Assembly: GCA_009885805.1 (NCBI GenBank)
Contig: VFJZ01000013.1
Span: 1-43,032, forward strand
Length of the DNA: 43,032 nt
Source: Actinomycetota bacterium
GTDB lineage: Bacteria > Actinomycetota > Thermoleophilia > Gaiellales > F1-60-MAGs149
Direction: 5' to 3'
Of this stretch, positions 37,022 through 43,032 are shown piece by piece. The translations under genes and the position numbers were made by a program. The notes under the pieces were generated by a model. That model searched no databases, was not told the DNA's origin, and worked only from the letters and a program-made list of their open reading frames with translations. Position 1 is the stretch's first letter. Each line of letters starts with the position of its first letter.

Positions 37022-38148
37022 GCCTCGCGGCCGATCTCGACCGCCACCCCGAGGTGGCGCGCCTGCGCGGGCCGCTCAGCCGCGCGGCGCAGGGATCGGC
37101 CGTGCATCTCGTGGGCGGCGCCGTGCGGGATCTCCTGCTCGGCGCCGACCACGTCGACGTCGACCTGGTCGTCGTCGGCGATGCGGTGGCGGTCGCGCGG
37201 CGGCTGGCGCGCGAGACCGGCGAGCGGCTCGTCGTCCACACGGCGTTCGGGACGGCGGTGGTCGGCACCGTCGATCTCGCCGGTGCGCGGGCGGAGCGCT
37301 ACGACCGGCCGGGTGCTTTGCCGGCGGTACGGCCCGCGTCGCTGACCGAGGATCTCGCGCGGCGCGACTTCACGGTCAATGCGATGGCGGTCTCGCTCGG
37401 CGAGGCCGATTACGGAGCGCTGGTCGATCCGCACGGCGGGCGCGCCGACCTCGACGCGGGCCTGATCCGGACGCTCCACGACGCGTCGTTCCTCGACGAC
37501 CCGACGCGTCTCGTCCGTGCGGCGCGGTACGCCGCGCGGCTCGGCTTTGTGCTCGATGCCGGGACGGCGGCACAGGCGCGGGCGGCGGCGGGGACGGTGC
37601 GCGCGGTCGGCGGGCCGCGGCTGCGGGAGGCGCTGCTCCTGCTGCTCGCCGAGCCGACGGCGGCGCTCGCCCTCGGCGTGTTGGACGACCTCGGCGCGCT
37701 CGCGCCGCTCGGACTCGTCGCGGACCGCGGTGCGCTCGATGGCCTCGACGCGCTCGCCGCACTGGCGCCCGATGTGGACGTCGTCCGCGCCCGGCTCGCG
37801 CTGCTGGTGCGCCCGCTGCCGGTTGCGGAGCGGCGCGCGCTGCTCGACTGGCTCCGCGTGCGGCGAGTCGATGCGCGCGTCGTCCTCGCGGCAGCCGCGG
37901 CGACCGATCCGGTCGGCGCGCCGGACGAGGCGGCGCTTCTGCTCGGCGGCGCGGCGAGTGAGGACTGGCTGCGGCGCGGCCGGCATGTGCGTCCGGAGCT
38001 GACGGGCGACGACCTGCAGCGCGAGTTCGGGCTCGCGCCGGGGCCCGAGCTCGGGCGGGTGTTGCGGGCGCTGCTCGACGCGAAGCGGGCGGGGGAGCTG
38101 CCAGATCGAGCGGCGGAAGTGCGGTTCGCCCGGTCGCTACTGCCCTGA
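37018..38148 (+). CDS. CCA-adding enzyme / poly(A) polymerase-family nucleotidyltransferase
   Basis: A class II nucleotidyltransferase of the CCA-adding/PcnB family, 376 residues from GTG 37018 (overlapping the ridA stop). The head has VGGAVRDLLLG (32-42), the catalytic Asp47/Asp49 (VDVDLVVVG) and RRDFTVNAMAVSL (115-127). The neck has DDPTRLVRAARYAARLGF. The C-terminal part is Ala/Leu-rich and helical, without the HD domain seen in some actinobacterial CCA enzymes. It may repair tRNA 3' ends, or add A or C residues only; the sequence does not settle this. Confidence 0.86.
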   Translation: MSLAADLDRHPEVARLRGPLSRAAQGSAVHLVGGAVRDLLLGADHVDVDLVVVGDAVAVARRLARETGERLVVHTAFGTAVVGTVDLAGARAERYDRPGALPAVRPASLTEDLARRDFTVNAMAVSLGEADYGALVDPHGGRADLDAGLIRTLHDASFLDDPTRLVRAARYAARLGFVLDAGTAAQARAAAGTVRAVGGPRLREALLLLLAEPTAALALGVLDDLGALAPLGLVADRGALDGLDALAALAPDVDVVRARLALLVRPLPVAERRALLDWLRVRRVDARVVLAAAAATDPVGAPDEAALLLGGAASEDWLRRGRHVRPELTGDDLQREFGLAPGPELGRVLRALLDAKRAGELPDRAAEVRFARSLLP

Positions 38149-38241
38149 GCCGGCCACGAGACCGAACCCGGCGAACAGGACGGCGATCGCGAGCGCGACG
38201 ATGGCGGCGGCGAGGAGCGAGCGCTGGGCGGGTGTCCGCAT
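38137..38241 (-). CDS. Possible small single-span membrane protein
   Basis: A 34-residue frame in the short gap between the nucleotidyltransferase and the M50 peptidase. It begins MRTPAQRSLLAA and has one hydrophobic segment (about residues 9-29, rich in Ala, Val, Ile, Leu and Phe) that could span the membrane, with a positively charged N-terminus. It overlaps the end of the nucleotidyltransferase gene by 12 bp. No clear -10 or ribosome-binding site was found, so expression is uncertain. It is the only coding signal in this gap. Confidence 0.4.
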   Translation of the reverse strand: MRTPAQRSLLAAAIVALAIAVLFAGFGLVAGSGQ

Positions 38242-38260
38242 GTCGGCATGGTCGCACGGC

Positions 38261-38266
38261 TACGGT
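38261..38266 (+). promoter_or_regulatory. -10 element (TACGGT) of the M50 peptidase gene
   Basis: TACGGT lies 6 nt before the GTG at 38273. Confidence 0.5.
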
Positions 38267-38272
38267 GCGAGG

Positions 38273-38926
38273 GTGACCCGTGCAGAGCTCGGCGCGTTCG
38301 CCCTCGTTCTGCCGGTGCTCGTCATCGCGATGGTCCTGCACGAACTGGCGCACGGCGTCGTCGCGAACCGGCTGGGCGATGCGACGGCGCGGCTGCTCGG
38401 GCGGCTGACGCTGAACCCGCTGCGCCACCTCGACCCGCTCGGCACGGCGATGTTCGCGATCACCTACCTCGGCGGGATCGCCGCGGGGATCGAGGGCTTC
38501 GCGATCGGCTGGGCGCGGCCGGTGCCGGTGGTGCCGGGGAACTTCCGCCGTCCCCAGCAGGCGATGGCGCTCGTCGCGCTCGCCGGGCCGGCGGTCAACT
38601 TCGCGGTCGCCCTCGTGTTCGCGTTCGTCTGGTTCCACGTCGATCTCGGCGGCAGCGGCGTGCTGGCCGACGCGGTCCTGCTGACGGTGCTCGTCAACGT
38701 CGTGCTCGGCGTCTTCAACCTCCTGCCGGTGCCGCCGCTCGACGGCTCACGGGTCGTCGGCGCCTTCCTCGGCCGCGACGCCTGGCTGCGCTGGCTGTCG
38801 TTCGACCGCTACGGCCTGTTCGTGATCATCGGCGTCGTGCTGATCTTCAACCGGCAGTTCCAGGAGATCCTGACGCCGTTCACCGACGGTGCGCTGCGGG
38901 TGCTGGCGACGGTGCTGGGCGGATAG
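38273..38926 (+). CDS. M50-family (site-2 protease-like) membrane metallopeptidase
   Basis: A 217-residue integral membrane zinc peptidase of the M50B group. HELAHG (His23, Glu24, His27) lies in the first membrane helix and NLLPVPPLDGSR (149-160, Asp157) in a later one; together they form the intramembrane zinc site. Four to five hydrophobic segments are visible. There is no PDZ domain, as in the small minimal members of the family. Substrates, typically membrane-bound anti-sigma factors or signal-peptide remnants, are unknown. Confidence 0.9.
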   Translation: MTRAELGAFALVLPVLVIAMVLHELAHGVVANRLGDATARLLGRLTLNPLRHLDPLGTAMFAITYLGGIAAGIEGFAIGWARPVPVVPGNFRRPQQAMALVALAGPAVNFAVALVFAFVWFHVDLGGSGVLADAVLLTVLVNVVLGVFNLLPVPPLDGSRVVGAFLGRDAWLRWLSFDRYGLFVIIGVVLIFNRQFQEILTPFTDGALRVLATVLGG

Positions 38927-38932
38927 TCCGGC

Positions 38933-39028
38933 GTCTGGCGCAGCGTGTCGCAATCGTGCCGCACACCTTCGCGACACGGCACTGTCGCAAAGGCGTGCGG
39001 CACGATTGCGACAGTCAGGCCGCCAGAC
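38933..39028. repeat. Long imperfect palindrome (31-bp stem, 6-bp loop) with outer 8-bp inverted repeat
   Basis: The core 38946-39013 is a 68-bp palindrome. The arms 38946-38976 and 38983-39013 are complementary except at two positions, and the loop is CGGCAC. The first 19 bp of each arm pair perfectly (TGTCGCAATCGTGCCGCAC and its complement). In a minus-strand transcript the two mismatches become G-U pairs, giving a continuous stem. TGTCGC/GCGACA recurs inside the arms, so alternative smaller hairpins are possible. Outside lies a perfect inverted repeat GTCTGGCG / CGCCAGAC (38933-38940 and 39021-39028). The size and internal symmetry suggest a REP/MITE-like mobile or protein-binding element rather than a simple terminator. 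Confidence 0.85.
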
Positions 39029-39290
39029 CGCCCTCGAACACGCAGGAGACGAGGCGTCGGTCACCCACGAGCGGTGGCACGACGACGACGCGCGCCGGCG
39101 GCCCGGACCGCGGCGGTCGTGACGCGCAGGCGCTTGCCCGGCCGCACGTCGTCGTTCGTCGCAAAGGCGACGCGGGAGGTGGAGAGGTCGTGCAGGTCGC
39201 CGCGCAGCGCAGCCGCATCGGCACGGGTTGCCGTCAGGACGCGGCGGGGGAGGGGGAAGAAGGCACGGCCCCGATATCGGCGCCACGTGC
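39015..39290 (-). pseudogene. Frameshifted PilZ-like domain remnant
   Basis: The 390-bp gap upstream of pgeF has no intact gene. On the minus strand one frame reads LRGDLHDLSTSRVAFATNDD then VRPGKRLRVTTAAVRAAGAR, resembling the first half of a PilZ domain (DLS-x-GV-F and PG-x-x-L-V). After a single frameshift near 39090 another frame reads ARVVVVPPLVGDRRLVSCVFEG to a stop at 39015-39017, resembling the second half (RVVxVxP-GDR-LV-CxFEG). No convincing start or N-terminal Arg motif is visible. The stop abuts the palindrome. The assignment rests on motif pattern only. Confidence 0.4.
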
Positions 39291-39302
39291 AATCTCCTTG
39301 AG

Positions 39303-39308
39303 TACGCT
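39303..39308 (+). promoter_or_regulatory. -10 element (TACGCT) of pgeF
   Basis: TACGCT lies 7 nt before the GTG at 39316. Confidence 0.5.
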
Positions 39309-39315
39309 GGCTCGC

Positions 39316-40089
39316 GTGCTGGTCTGGACTGACGAGGCGGCGGTCACCCTGCTTCGCTGGACGCGGGTCCCCGGCGTCGTGGCCGCCTTCTCGAGCCGCC
39401 TCGGCGGCGTCTCCGGTGGGCCGTACGCGAGCCTCAACCTCGGCCTGCGCAGCGGCGACGACCTCGGCCGCGTGACCGAGAACCGGCGCCGCCTCTGCGC
39501 CGCCGTCGGCGTCGAGCCGGCGCGGACAAGTTCCTGCCACCAGGTGCACTCGGCCGTCGTCCACGACGCGGACGACGACCCGGCGCGCGCCTTCGACGAT
39601 CCTGCGGTCGCCGCGCCGAACGGTGACGGCCTCGTGACGCGAACGCCGGAGCGCGGGATCGTCGCCTTCGGCGCCGACTGCCTGCCGCTCGTCATCGCGC
39701 GCAGCGACGGCACGGCCGTCGCCGTCTGTCACGCCGGCTGGCGCGGCCTGCTCGAGGGGATCGTCGCCACCGCCGCGGGGACGCTCGGAGCCGGCGTCCG
39801 CGTCGCCGCGATCGGCCCCGGCGCCGGGCGCGCCGCCTACGAGGTCGGCGTCGAGGTCGCCGACCCGCTCCGCGACCGCTTCGGCCCGCAAGCGATGAAC
39901 GGCCGCCACGCCGACCTCGCGGCCTGCGCCGTCATCGCGCTCGCGGAGGCGGGCATCGACACCGTCGACGTCGCCCCGCACTGCACGATTCTCGAGGCCG
40001 ACCGCTTCTACTCTCACCGCCGGGACGGCGCGCCGAGCGGCCGCCAGGCCGTGATCGCCTACCTTGAGAGCCGTCATGGTCGACCCTGA
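39316..40089 (+). CDS. pgeF: Peptidoglycan editing factor / multicopper-oxidoreductase-like YfiH-family protein
   Basis: A 257-residue protein of the DUF152/YfiH family. In E. coli the homologue removes misincorporated serine from peptidoglycan precursors; related proteins act as purine nucleoside phosphorylases or polyphenol oxidases. The metal-site residues are visible in SSCHQVHSAVV, FGADCLPLVIA and CHAGWRGLLEGI, and the Cys/His near the C-terminus in APHCTILEADRFYSHRRDG. The frame is open for 1 kb upstream, but family similarity begins at GTG 39316, 7 nt behind TACGCT. It overlaps the next gene by 14 bp, in the usual pgeF-yggS-sepF order of the division cluster. Confidence 0.9.
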   Translation: MLVWTDEAAVTLLRWTRVPGVVAAFSSRLGGVSGGPYASLNLGLRSGDDLGRVTENRRRLCAAVGVEPARTSSCHQVHSAVVHDADDDPARAFDDPAVAAPNGDGLVTRTPERGIVAFGADCLPLVIARSDGTAVAVCHAGWRGLLEGIVATAAGTLGAGVRVAAIGPGAGRAAYEVGVEVADPLRDRFGPQAMNGRHADLAACAVIALAEAGIDTVDVAPHCTILEADRFYSHRRDGAPSGRQAVIAYLESRHGRP

Positions 40090-40750
40090 TGTGATCCGCG
40101 CGAACCTCGCCGAGGCCCGCCGCGCCATCGATGAGGTCGCCCACGGCCCGGTCGAAATCCTCGCCGCCGTCAAGTACGTCGGCCGGGATGACCTGTCGGC
40201 GCTCGTCGCTGGCGGTGTCGCCGTCGTCGGCGAGAACCGCACCGACGCCCTGCTCGAGAAGCAAGCGGGGTTCGAGGATGCGTTCCGCTGGGACTTCATC
40301 GGCCACCTCCAGAGCCGGAAGGCGCGCGACGTCGTCGGGCGCGTCGCGCTGATCCACGCGCTCGAGGCGGAGTCGACCGCACGGCAGATCGACGAGCGCG
40401 CGACCGCACCGCAGGACGTGCTGGTCGAGGTCAACATCGCTGCCGATCCGGCCAAGAACGGCGTCGCGCCCGCCGACCTCGACGCCTTCCTCGACCTCCT
40501 CGCCGGTCTGGCCAACGTCAGTGTCCGCGGCCTGATGACGATGCCGCCGCTCGCCGACGACCCCGAACGCTCACGCCCTGCGTTCGCCGCCCTGCGGGCG
40601 CTCGCGGCCGACTGCAGCGAGCGCTGGACCGGCACCCACGCCTTCGACGTGCTCAGCATGGGAACCAGCCAGGACTACCTCGTGGCGGCCGCCGAAGGCG
40701 CGACGATCGTCCGGCTCGGGGCGGTTCTCTATGGCGGTCGTCCGGGTTGA
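40076..40750 (+). CDS. YggS-family pyridoxal phosphate homeostasis protein
   Basis: A 224-residue PLP-binding protein of the YggS/PLPBP family, a fold-type III barrel without known enzymatic activity that buffers free PLP. Features are VEILAAVKYV with the PLP-binding Lys, VVGENRTDALLEK, WDFIGHLQSRKARDV, LVEVNIAADPAKNGV, VRGLMTMPP and LSMGTSQDYLVAAAEGATIVRLG. The ATG at 40076 overlaps pgeF by 14 bp; an in-frame TTG at 40064 is a less likely alternative. It is followed by sepF, the standard neighbour. Confidence 0.93.
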   Translation: MVDPDVIRANLAEARRAIDEVAHGPVEILAAVKYVGRDDLSALVAGGVAVVGENRTDALLEKQAGFEDAFRWDFIGHLQSRKARDVVGRVALIHALEAESTARQIDERATAPQDVLVEVNIAADPAKNGVAPADLDAFLDLLAGLANVSVRGLMTMPPLADDPERSRPAFAALRALAADCSERWTGTHAFDVLSMGTSQDYLVAAAEGATIVRLGAVLYGGRPG

Positions 40751-40754
40751 CCGG

Positions 40755-40760
40755 TAACAT
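40755..40760 (+). promoter_or_regulatory. -10 element (TAACAT) of sepF
   Basis: TAACAT lies 8 nt before the ATG at 40769, directly after the yggS stop codon. Confidence 0.45.
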
Positions 40761-40768
40761 GGCGCAAC

Positions 40769-41386
40769 ATGGGCGTCCGAGACCTGTGGCACCGCTCGCT
40801 CGTCTACTTCGGCCTGGCCGAGGACGAGTCGTTCTACGACGATGACGACGAGCGCGGCTCGTCGCACGCTGACGACCGTTCGCATCGCGACCGCGGTGAG
40901 CGCGGCGACCGCGAGCGGGGGGAGCGCGGAGGAGTCCGGCGTCTCGATCGTGATCGCCCCCGACGTTCCACGCGCGGGCACGACACCGACGACATGTTCG
41001 CCGGCGAGCCCGCCGTGGTCCGGCGCACGCACCGGCCGGAACGCGGGTACGGCGACGACGGCGCTACGACCTCGGTGCTACGCCGCGAACGGCAGGAGGC
41101 GCCGGCACCCGTGAAGGTTCACCTGATCGCACCGCGCTCGTTCAACGACGCACAGCAGATCGCCGACCGCTTCAAGAACGACGTGCCGGTCATCATCAAC
41201 CTGCAGACGGCCGAGCCCGAGCTGTCGAAGCGGCTGATCGATTTCGGGTCCGGGCTCACGTATGCGCTCGACGGCGGCATGTCCCGCATCGCCGAGAAGG
41301 TCTTTCTCCTGACGCCCCAGAACGTCGAGGTGTCGGCCGAGGATCGTGCGCGCCTGGTGGAGCAGGGCTTCTTCAACCCCGCGTAG
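40769..41386 (+). CDS. sepF: Cell division protein SepF
   Basis: SepF anchors FtsZ filaments to the membrane in bacteria that lack FtsA. The 205-residue protein begins with an amphipathic membrane-binding helix (MGVRDLWHRSLVYFGLAED), followed by an acidic and then Arg/Asp/Gly-rich disordered linker (about 22-110). The C-terminal SepF domain (115-205) has VKVHLIAPRSFNDAQQIAD, VPVIINLQ and LIDFGSGLTYALDGGMSRI. The linker is longer than in Bacillus, as in other actinobacteria. The stop TAG forms part of the -10 hexamer of the next gene. Confidence 0.95.
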   Translation: MGVRDLWHRSLVYFGLAEDESFYDDDDERGSSHADDRSHRDRGERGDRERGERGGVRRLDRDRPRRSTRGHDTDDMFAGEPAVVRRTHRPERGYGDDGATTSVLRRERQEAPAPVKVHLIAPRSFNDAQQIADRFKNDVPVIINLQTAEPELSKRLIDFGSGLTYALDGGMSRIAEKVFLLTPQNVEVSAEDRARLVEQGFFNPA

Positions 41387-41389
41387 CCT
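41384..41389 (+). promoter_or_regulatory. -10 element (TAGCCT) of the GS-like gene using the sepF stop
   Basis: The sepF stop TAG is the first half of TAGCCT, 6 nt before the ATG at 41396. Confidence 0.45.
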
Positions 41390-41395
41390 TTCTGC

Positions 41396-42739
41396 ATGCT
41401 GACGATGGAGGAGCTCGAGGCCGACGTCGCGGCCGGGCTGATCGATACGGTGGTCATCGCGATCACCGACATGCAGGGGCGGCTGCAGGGAAAGCGGATC
41501 ACTGCCCGTGCGTTCCTCGCCGAGATCGCGGAGCATGGCGCGGAGGGCTGCCACTACCTCCTCGCGGTCGACATCGACATGAACACGCTGCCGGGCTTCG
41601 AGATCTCCGGCTGGGACTCCGGTTACGGCGACTTCGTGTTCCGTCCCGACCTCGCGACGCTTCGCCGCTGCAGCTGGCTCGAGGGCACCGCGATGGTGCA
41701 GTGCGACATGACGTGGCACGACGGCTCGCTCGTGCGTCAGTCGCCGCGATCGATCCTGAAGGCCCAACTCGCCCGTCTCGCGGAACGCGGGTGGACGGCG
41801 AAGATCGGCTCCGAGCTCGAGTTCATCCTCTTCCGCGAGACGTACGAGGACTGCCGGGGGAAGGGCTACCGCGGCCTTGTCCCGGCCAACGCCTACAACA
41901 TCGACTACTCGATCTTCGGCACGACGATCGTCGAGGACGTGGTCGGGCCGATCCGCCGGCACATGGCGAACGCGGGCCTCGTCGTCGAGGATTCGAAGGG
42001 CGAGTGCAACTTCGGGCAGCACGAGGTCAACTTCCGCTACGCCGACGCGCTGAAGATGGCGGACGACCACGCCGTCTACAAGAACGCCGCGAAGGAGATC
42101 GCCTGGCAGCACGGCGCCGCGCTCACCTTCATGGCGAAGTTCAACGAGCGGGAGGGCAACTCGTGCCACATCCACTGCTCGTTCTGGGACGGTGACGAGA
42201 GCCTCTTCCCCGGACCGGACGGCGAGGGCCGCACCGACCTGTTCCGCTCGTTCGTCGCGGGGCAGCTCGCGCACACGGCCGAGCTCGCCTACCTGTTTGC
42301 GCCGAACGTCAACTCCTACAAGCGCTTCGCCCACGGCTCGTTCGCGCCGACGGCGCTCGAGTGGGGCGACGACAACCGCACCTGCGCCTTCCGCGTCGTC
42401 GGGCACGGCAAGGGGCTGCGGCTGGAGTCCCGGCTACCCGGCGGCGACTGCAACCCGTACCTCGCCTTCGCCGCGACGATCGCGATGGGCCTGGAAGGCA
42501 TCGATCGCGGCCTCGTCTTGCCGCCGCCCTACACCGGCAACGCCTACGACTCCGACGGCGCTCGCATCCCCGGGAGCCTCCACGCGGCGATCCGCGAACT
42601 GGAGGGCTCCGCCTTCGCGCGCCGCGCGTTCGGCGACGACGTCGTCGAGCACTACCTGAACGCGGCGCGACTCGAACAGCGCGCGTTCGAGTCGTCCGTC
42701 ACCGACTGGGAGCTGCACCGCTCCTTCGAGCGCATGTAG
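41396..42739 (+). CDS. Glutamine synthetase-family ligase (gamma-glutamylpolyamine synthetase-like)
   Basis: A 447-residue ATP-dependent ligase of the glutamine synthetase family. Metal and substrate motifs are present: GSELEFILF, GQHEVNFRYADAL, SCHIHCSFWDGDESLF, NVNSYKRFAHGSFAPTALEWGDDNRTCAFRV and RLPGGDCNPYLAFAATIAMG. The length and the absence of the adenylylation-loop Tyr fit the PuuA/GlnA3-like branch, which joins glutamate to polyamines or other amines, rather than housekeeping GlnA. The next gene, 2 bp downstream, is a PuuD-like gamma-glutamyl hydrolase. This supports a role in amine or polyamine use. The exact amine is unknown. Confidence 0.88.
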   Translation: MLTMEELEADVAAGLIDTVVIAITDMQGRLQGKRITARAFLAEIAEHGAEGCHYLLAVDIDMNTLPGFEISGWDSGYGDFVFRPDLATLRRCSWLEGTAMVQCDMTWHDGSLVRQSPRSILKAQLARLAERGWTAKIGSELEFILFRETYEDCRGKGYRGLVPANAYNIDYSIFGTTIVEDVVGPIRRHMANAGLVVEDSKGECNFGQHEVNFRYADALKMADDHAVYKNAAKEIAWQHGAALTFMAKFNEREGNSCHIHCSFWDGDESLFPGPDGEGRTDLFRSFVAGQLAHTAELAYLFAPNVNSYKRFAHGSFAPTALEWGDDNRTCAFRVVGHGKGLRLESRLPGGDCNPYLAFAATIAMGLEGIDRGLVLPPPYTGNAYDSDGARIPGSLHAAIRELEGSAFARRAFGDDVVEHYLNAARLEQRAFESSVTDWELHRSFERM

Positions 42740-42741
42740 CC

Positions 42742-43032
42742 GTGCGACCGCGTATCGGCATCAGCGCCTACTGGCGCGCGGCGAGCTGGGGCCCGTGGAC
42801 GGGCATGCCGGCGTGCATGGTTCCGCAGGGGTACGTGGATGGTGTGATCGGTGCGGGCGGGCTGCCGTTGCTGCTCCCGCCCGACCCGACGTTCTCCGAG
42901 GACGCCAGCGACGTCATCGACGTCCTGGATGGCCTGATCCTCGTCGGTGGGGAGGACATCGGCCCGGCGACGTACGGCGCCGACGCGCACGTGGAGACCG
43001 ACCCGCCGAACACCCGTCGCGACCGCGCCGAG
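42742..43032 (+). CDS. Gamma-glutamyl-GABA hydrolase-like peptidase C26 (PuuD-like), 3' end outside window
   Basis: The first 97 codons of a class I amidotransferase-like hydrolase, starting at GTG 42742 only 2 bp after the GS-like gene and running off the window. RPRIGISAYWRAASWG, MVPQGYVDGVIGAGGLPLLLPP and the motif VLDGLILVGGEDIGPATYGA are typical of PuuD/C26 peptidases that release glutamate from gamma-glutamyl amines. The catalytic Cys and His lie downstream of the window. No separate promoter is visible. Confidence 0.85.
   Translation, partial: MRPRIGISAYWRAASWGPWTGMPACMVPQGYVDGVIGAGGLPLLLPPDPTFSEDASDVIDVLDGLILVGGEDIGPATYGADAHVETDPPNTRRDRAE

Noticed and set aside
38946-39013. CRISPR-like repeat or tRNA-like structure
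   Set aside because: There are no regularly spaced direct repeats or spacers and no cloverleaf with a T-loop sequence; a single inverted repeat explains the pattern.
40747-40760. TTGACC as a -35 box for sepF
   Set aside because: It is only 2 nt from the TAACAT hexamer, far from the 16-18 nt needed.

Overview
The window is a dense, very GC-rich bacterial chromosome segment with about 45 genes on both strands, almost no non-coding DNA and frequent GTG starts. SepF-based division, a MurA with Asp at the fosfomycin site, pyruvate phosphate dikinase with its regulatory protein, and many start codons lying 6-8 nt behind a TANNNT hexamer suggest an actinobacterium, probably from the Thermoleophilia (Gaiellales/Solirubrobacterales). 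The lineage is inferred from composition and gene content. No rRNA, tRNA or CRISPR array was recognised.

Layout. 1-3413 (+): end of pyrG, an M20 tripeptidase-like peptidase and ald, joined by 4-base start/stop overlaps. 3403-5531 (-): two tandem paralogous membrane-anchored proteins of unknown function. 5557-7815 (+): xerD, a CDGSH iron-sulfur protein and an orphan DNA methyltransferase; recO converges on them (7782-8513). 8603-9492 (+): a lower-GC two-gene module that looks like a chimeric Phd/HicB-type antitoxin with a HicA-like toxin. 9517-15821 (-): a short P1-family (S58) peptidase, mutM, deoA, deoB, a class V aminotransferase and a secreted glucose/sorbosone dehydrogenase-like protein. 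15848-19498 (+): glyQ, glyS and the dikinase regulatory protein. 19532-21447 (-): vapC, vapB and a two-TM potassium channel with RCK domains on both sides of the pore. 21488-24777 (+): ppdK and an S51 peptidase. 24735-28268 (-): a flotillin remnant, an IS30-family remnant, a remnant of a small NfeD-like gene, wecB and a cystathionine gamma-synthase-like enzyme. 28299-29782 (-): a damaged vapC with its vapB, and an HDOD protein. 29855-30562 (+): comB. 30559-31302 (-): an SDR enzyme, followed by a decayed glutathione S-transferase gene (+) and a small helical protein (-). 32043-35499: a second class V aminotransferase (+), rhodanese and HD phosphohydrolase (-), murA (+). 35490-37021: a DmpA-type P1 peptidase (-) divergent from ridA (+). 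37018-42739 (+): a tRNA nucleotidyltransferase-like enzyme, an M50 membrane protease, a large palindrome next to a frameshifted PilZ-like remnant, pgeF, a yggS-type PLP protein, sepF and a glutamine-synthetase-like ligase. 42742-43032 (+): start of a PuuD-like hydrolase, cut by the window end.

How the genes work together. glyQ/glyS form the two-subunit glycyl-tRNA synthetase. The regulatory protein and PpdK form a phospho-control pair. deoB and deoA salvage nucleoside sugars. pgeF, yggS and sepF are the usual neighbours of the actinobacterial division cluster. The last two genes look like a gamma-glutamylation pathway for polyamines or amines. Three toxin-antitoxin-like modules of different types, one IS scar and three decayed genes mark the flexible parts.

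The most notable signals are the window-wide leaderless promoter pattern (sometimes using the previous gene's stop codon as part of the -10 box), the chimeric toxin-antitoxin candidate at 8603-9492, and the 68-bp near-perfect palindrome at 38946-39013.
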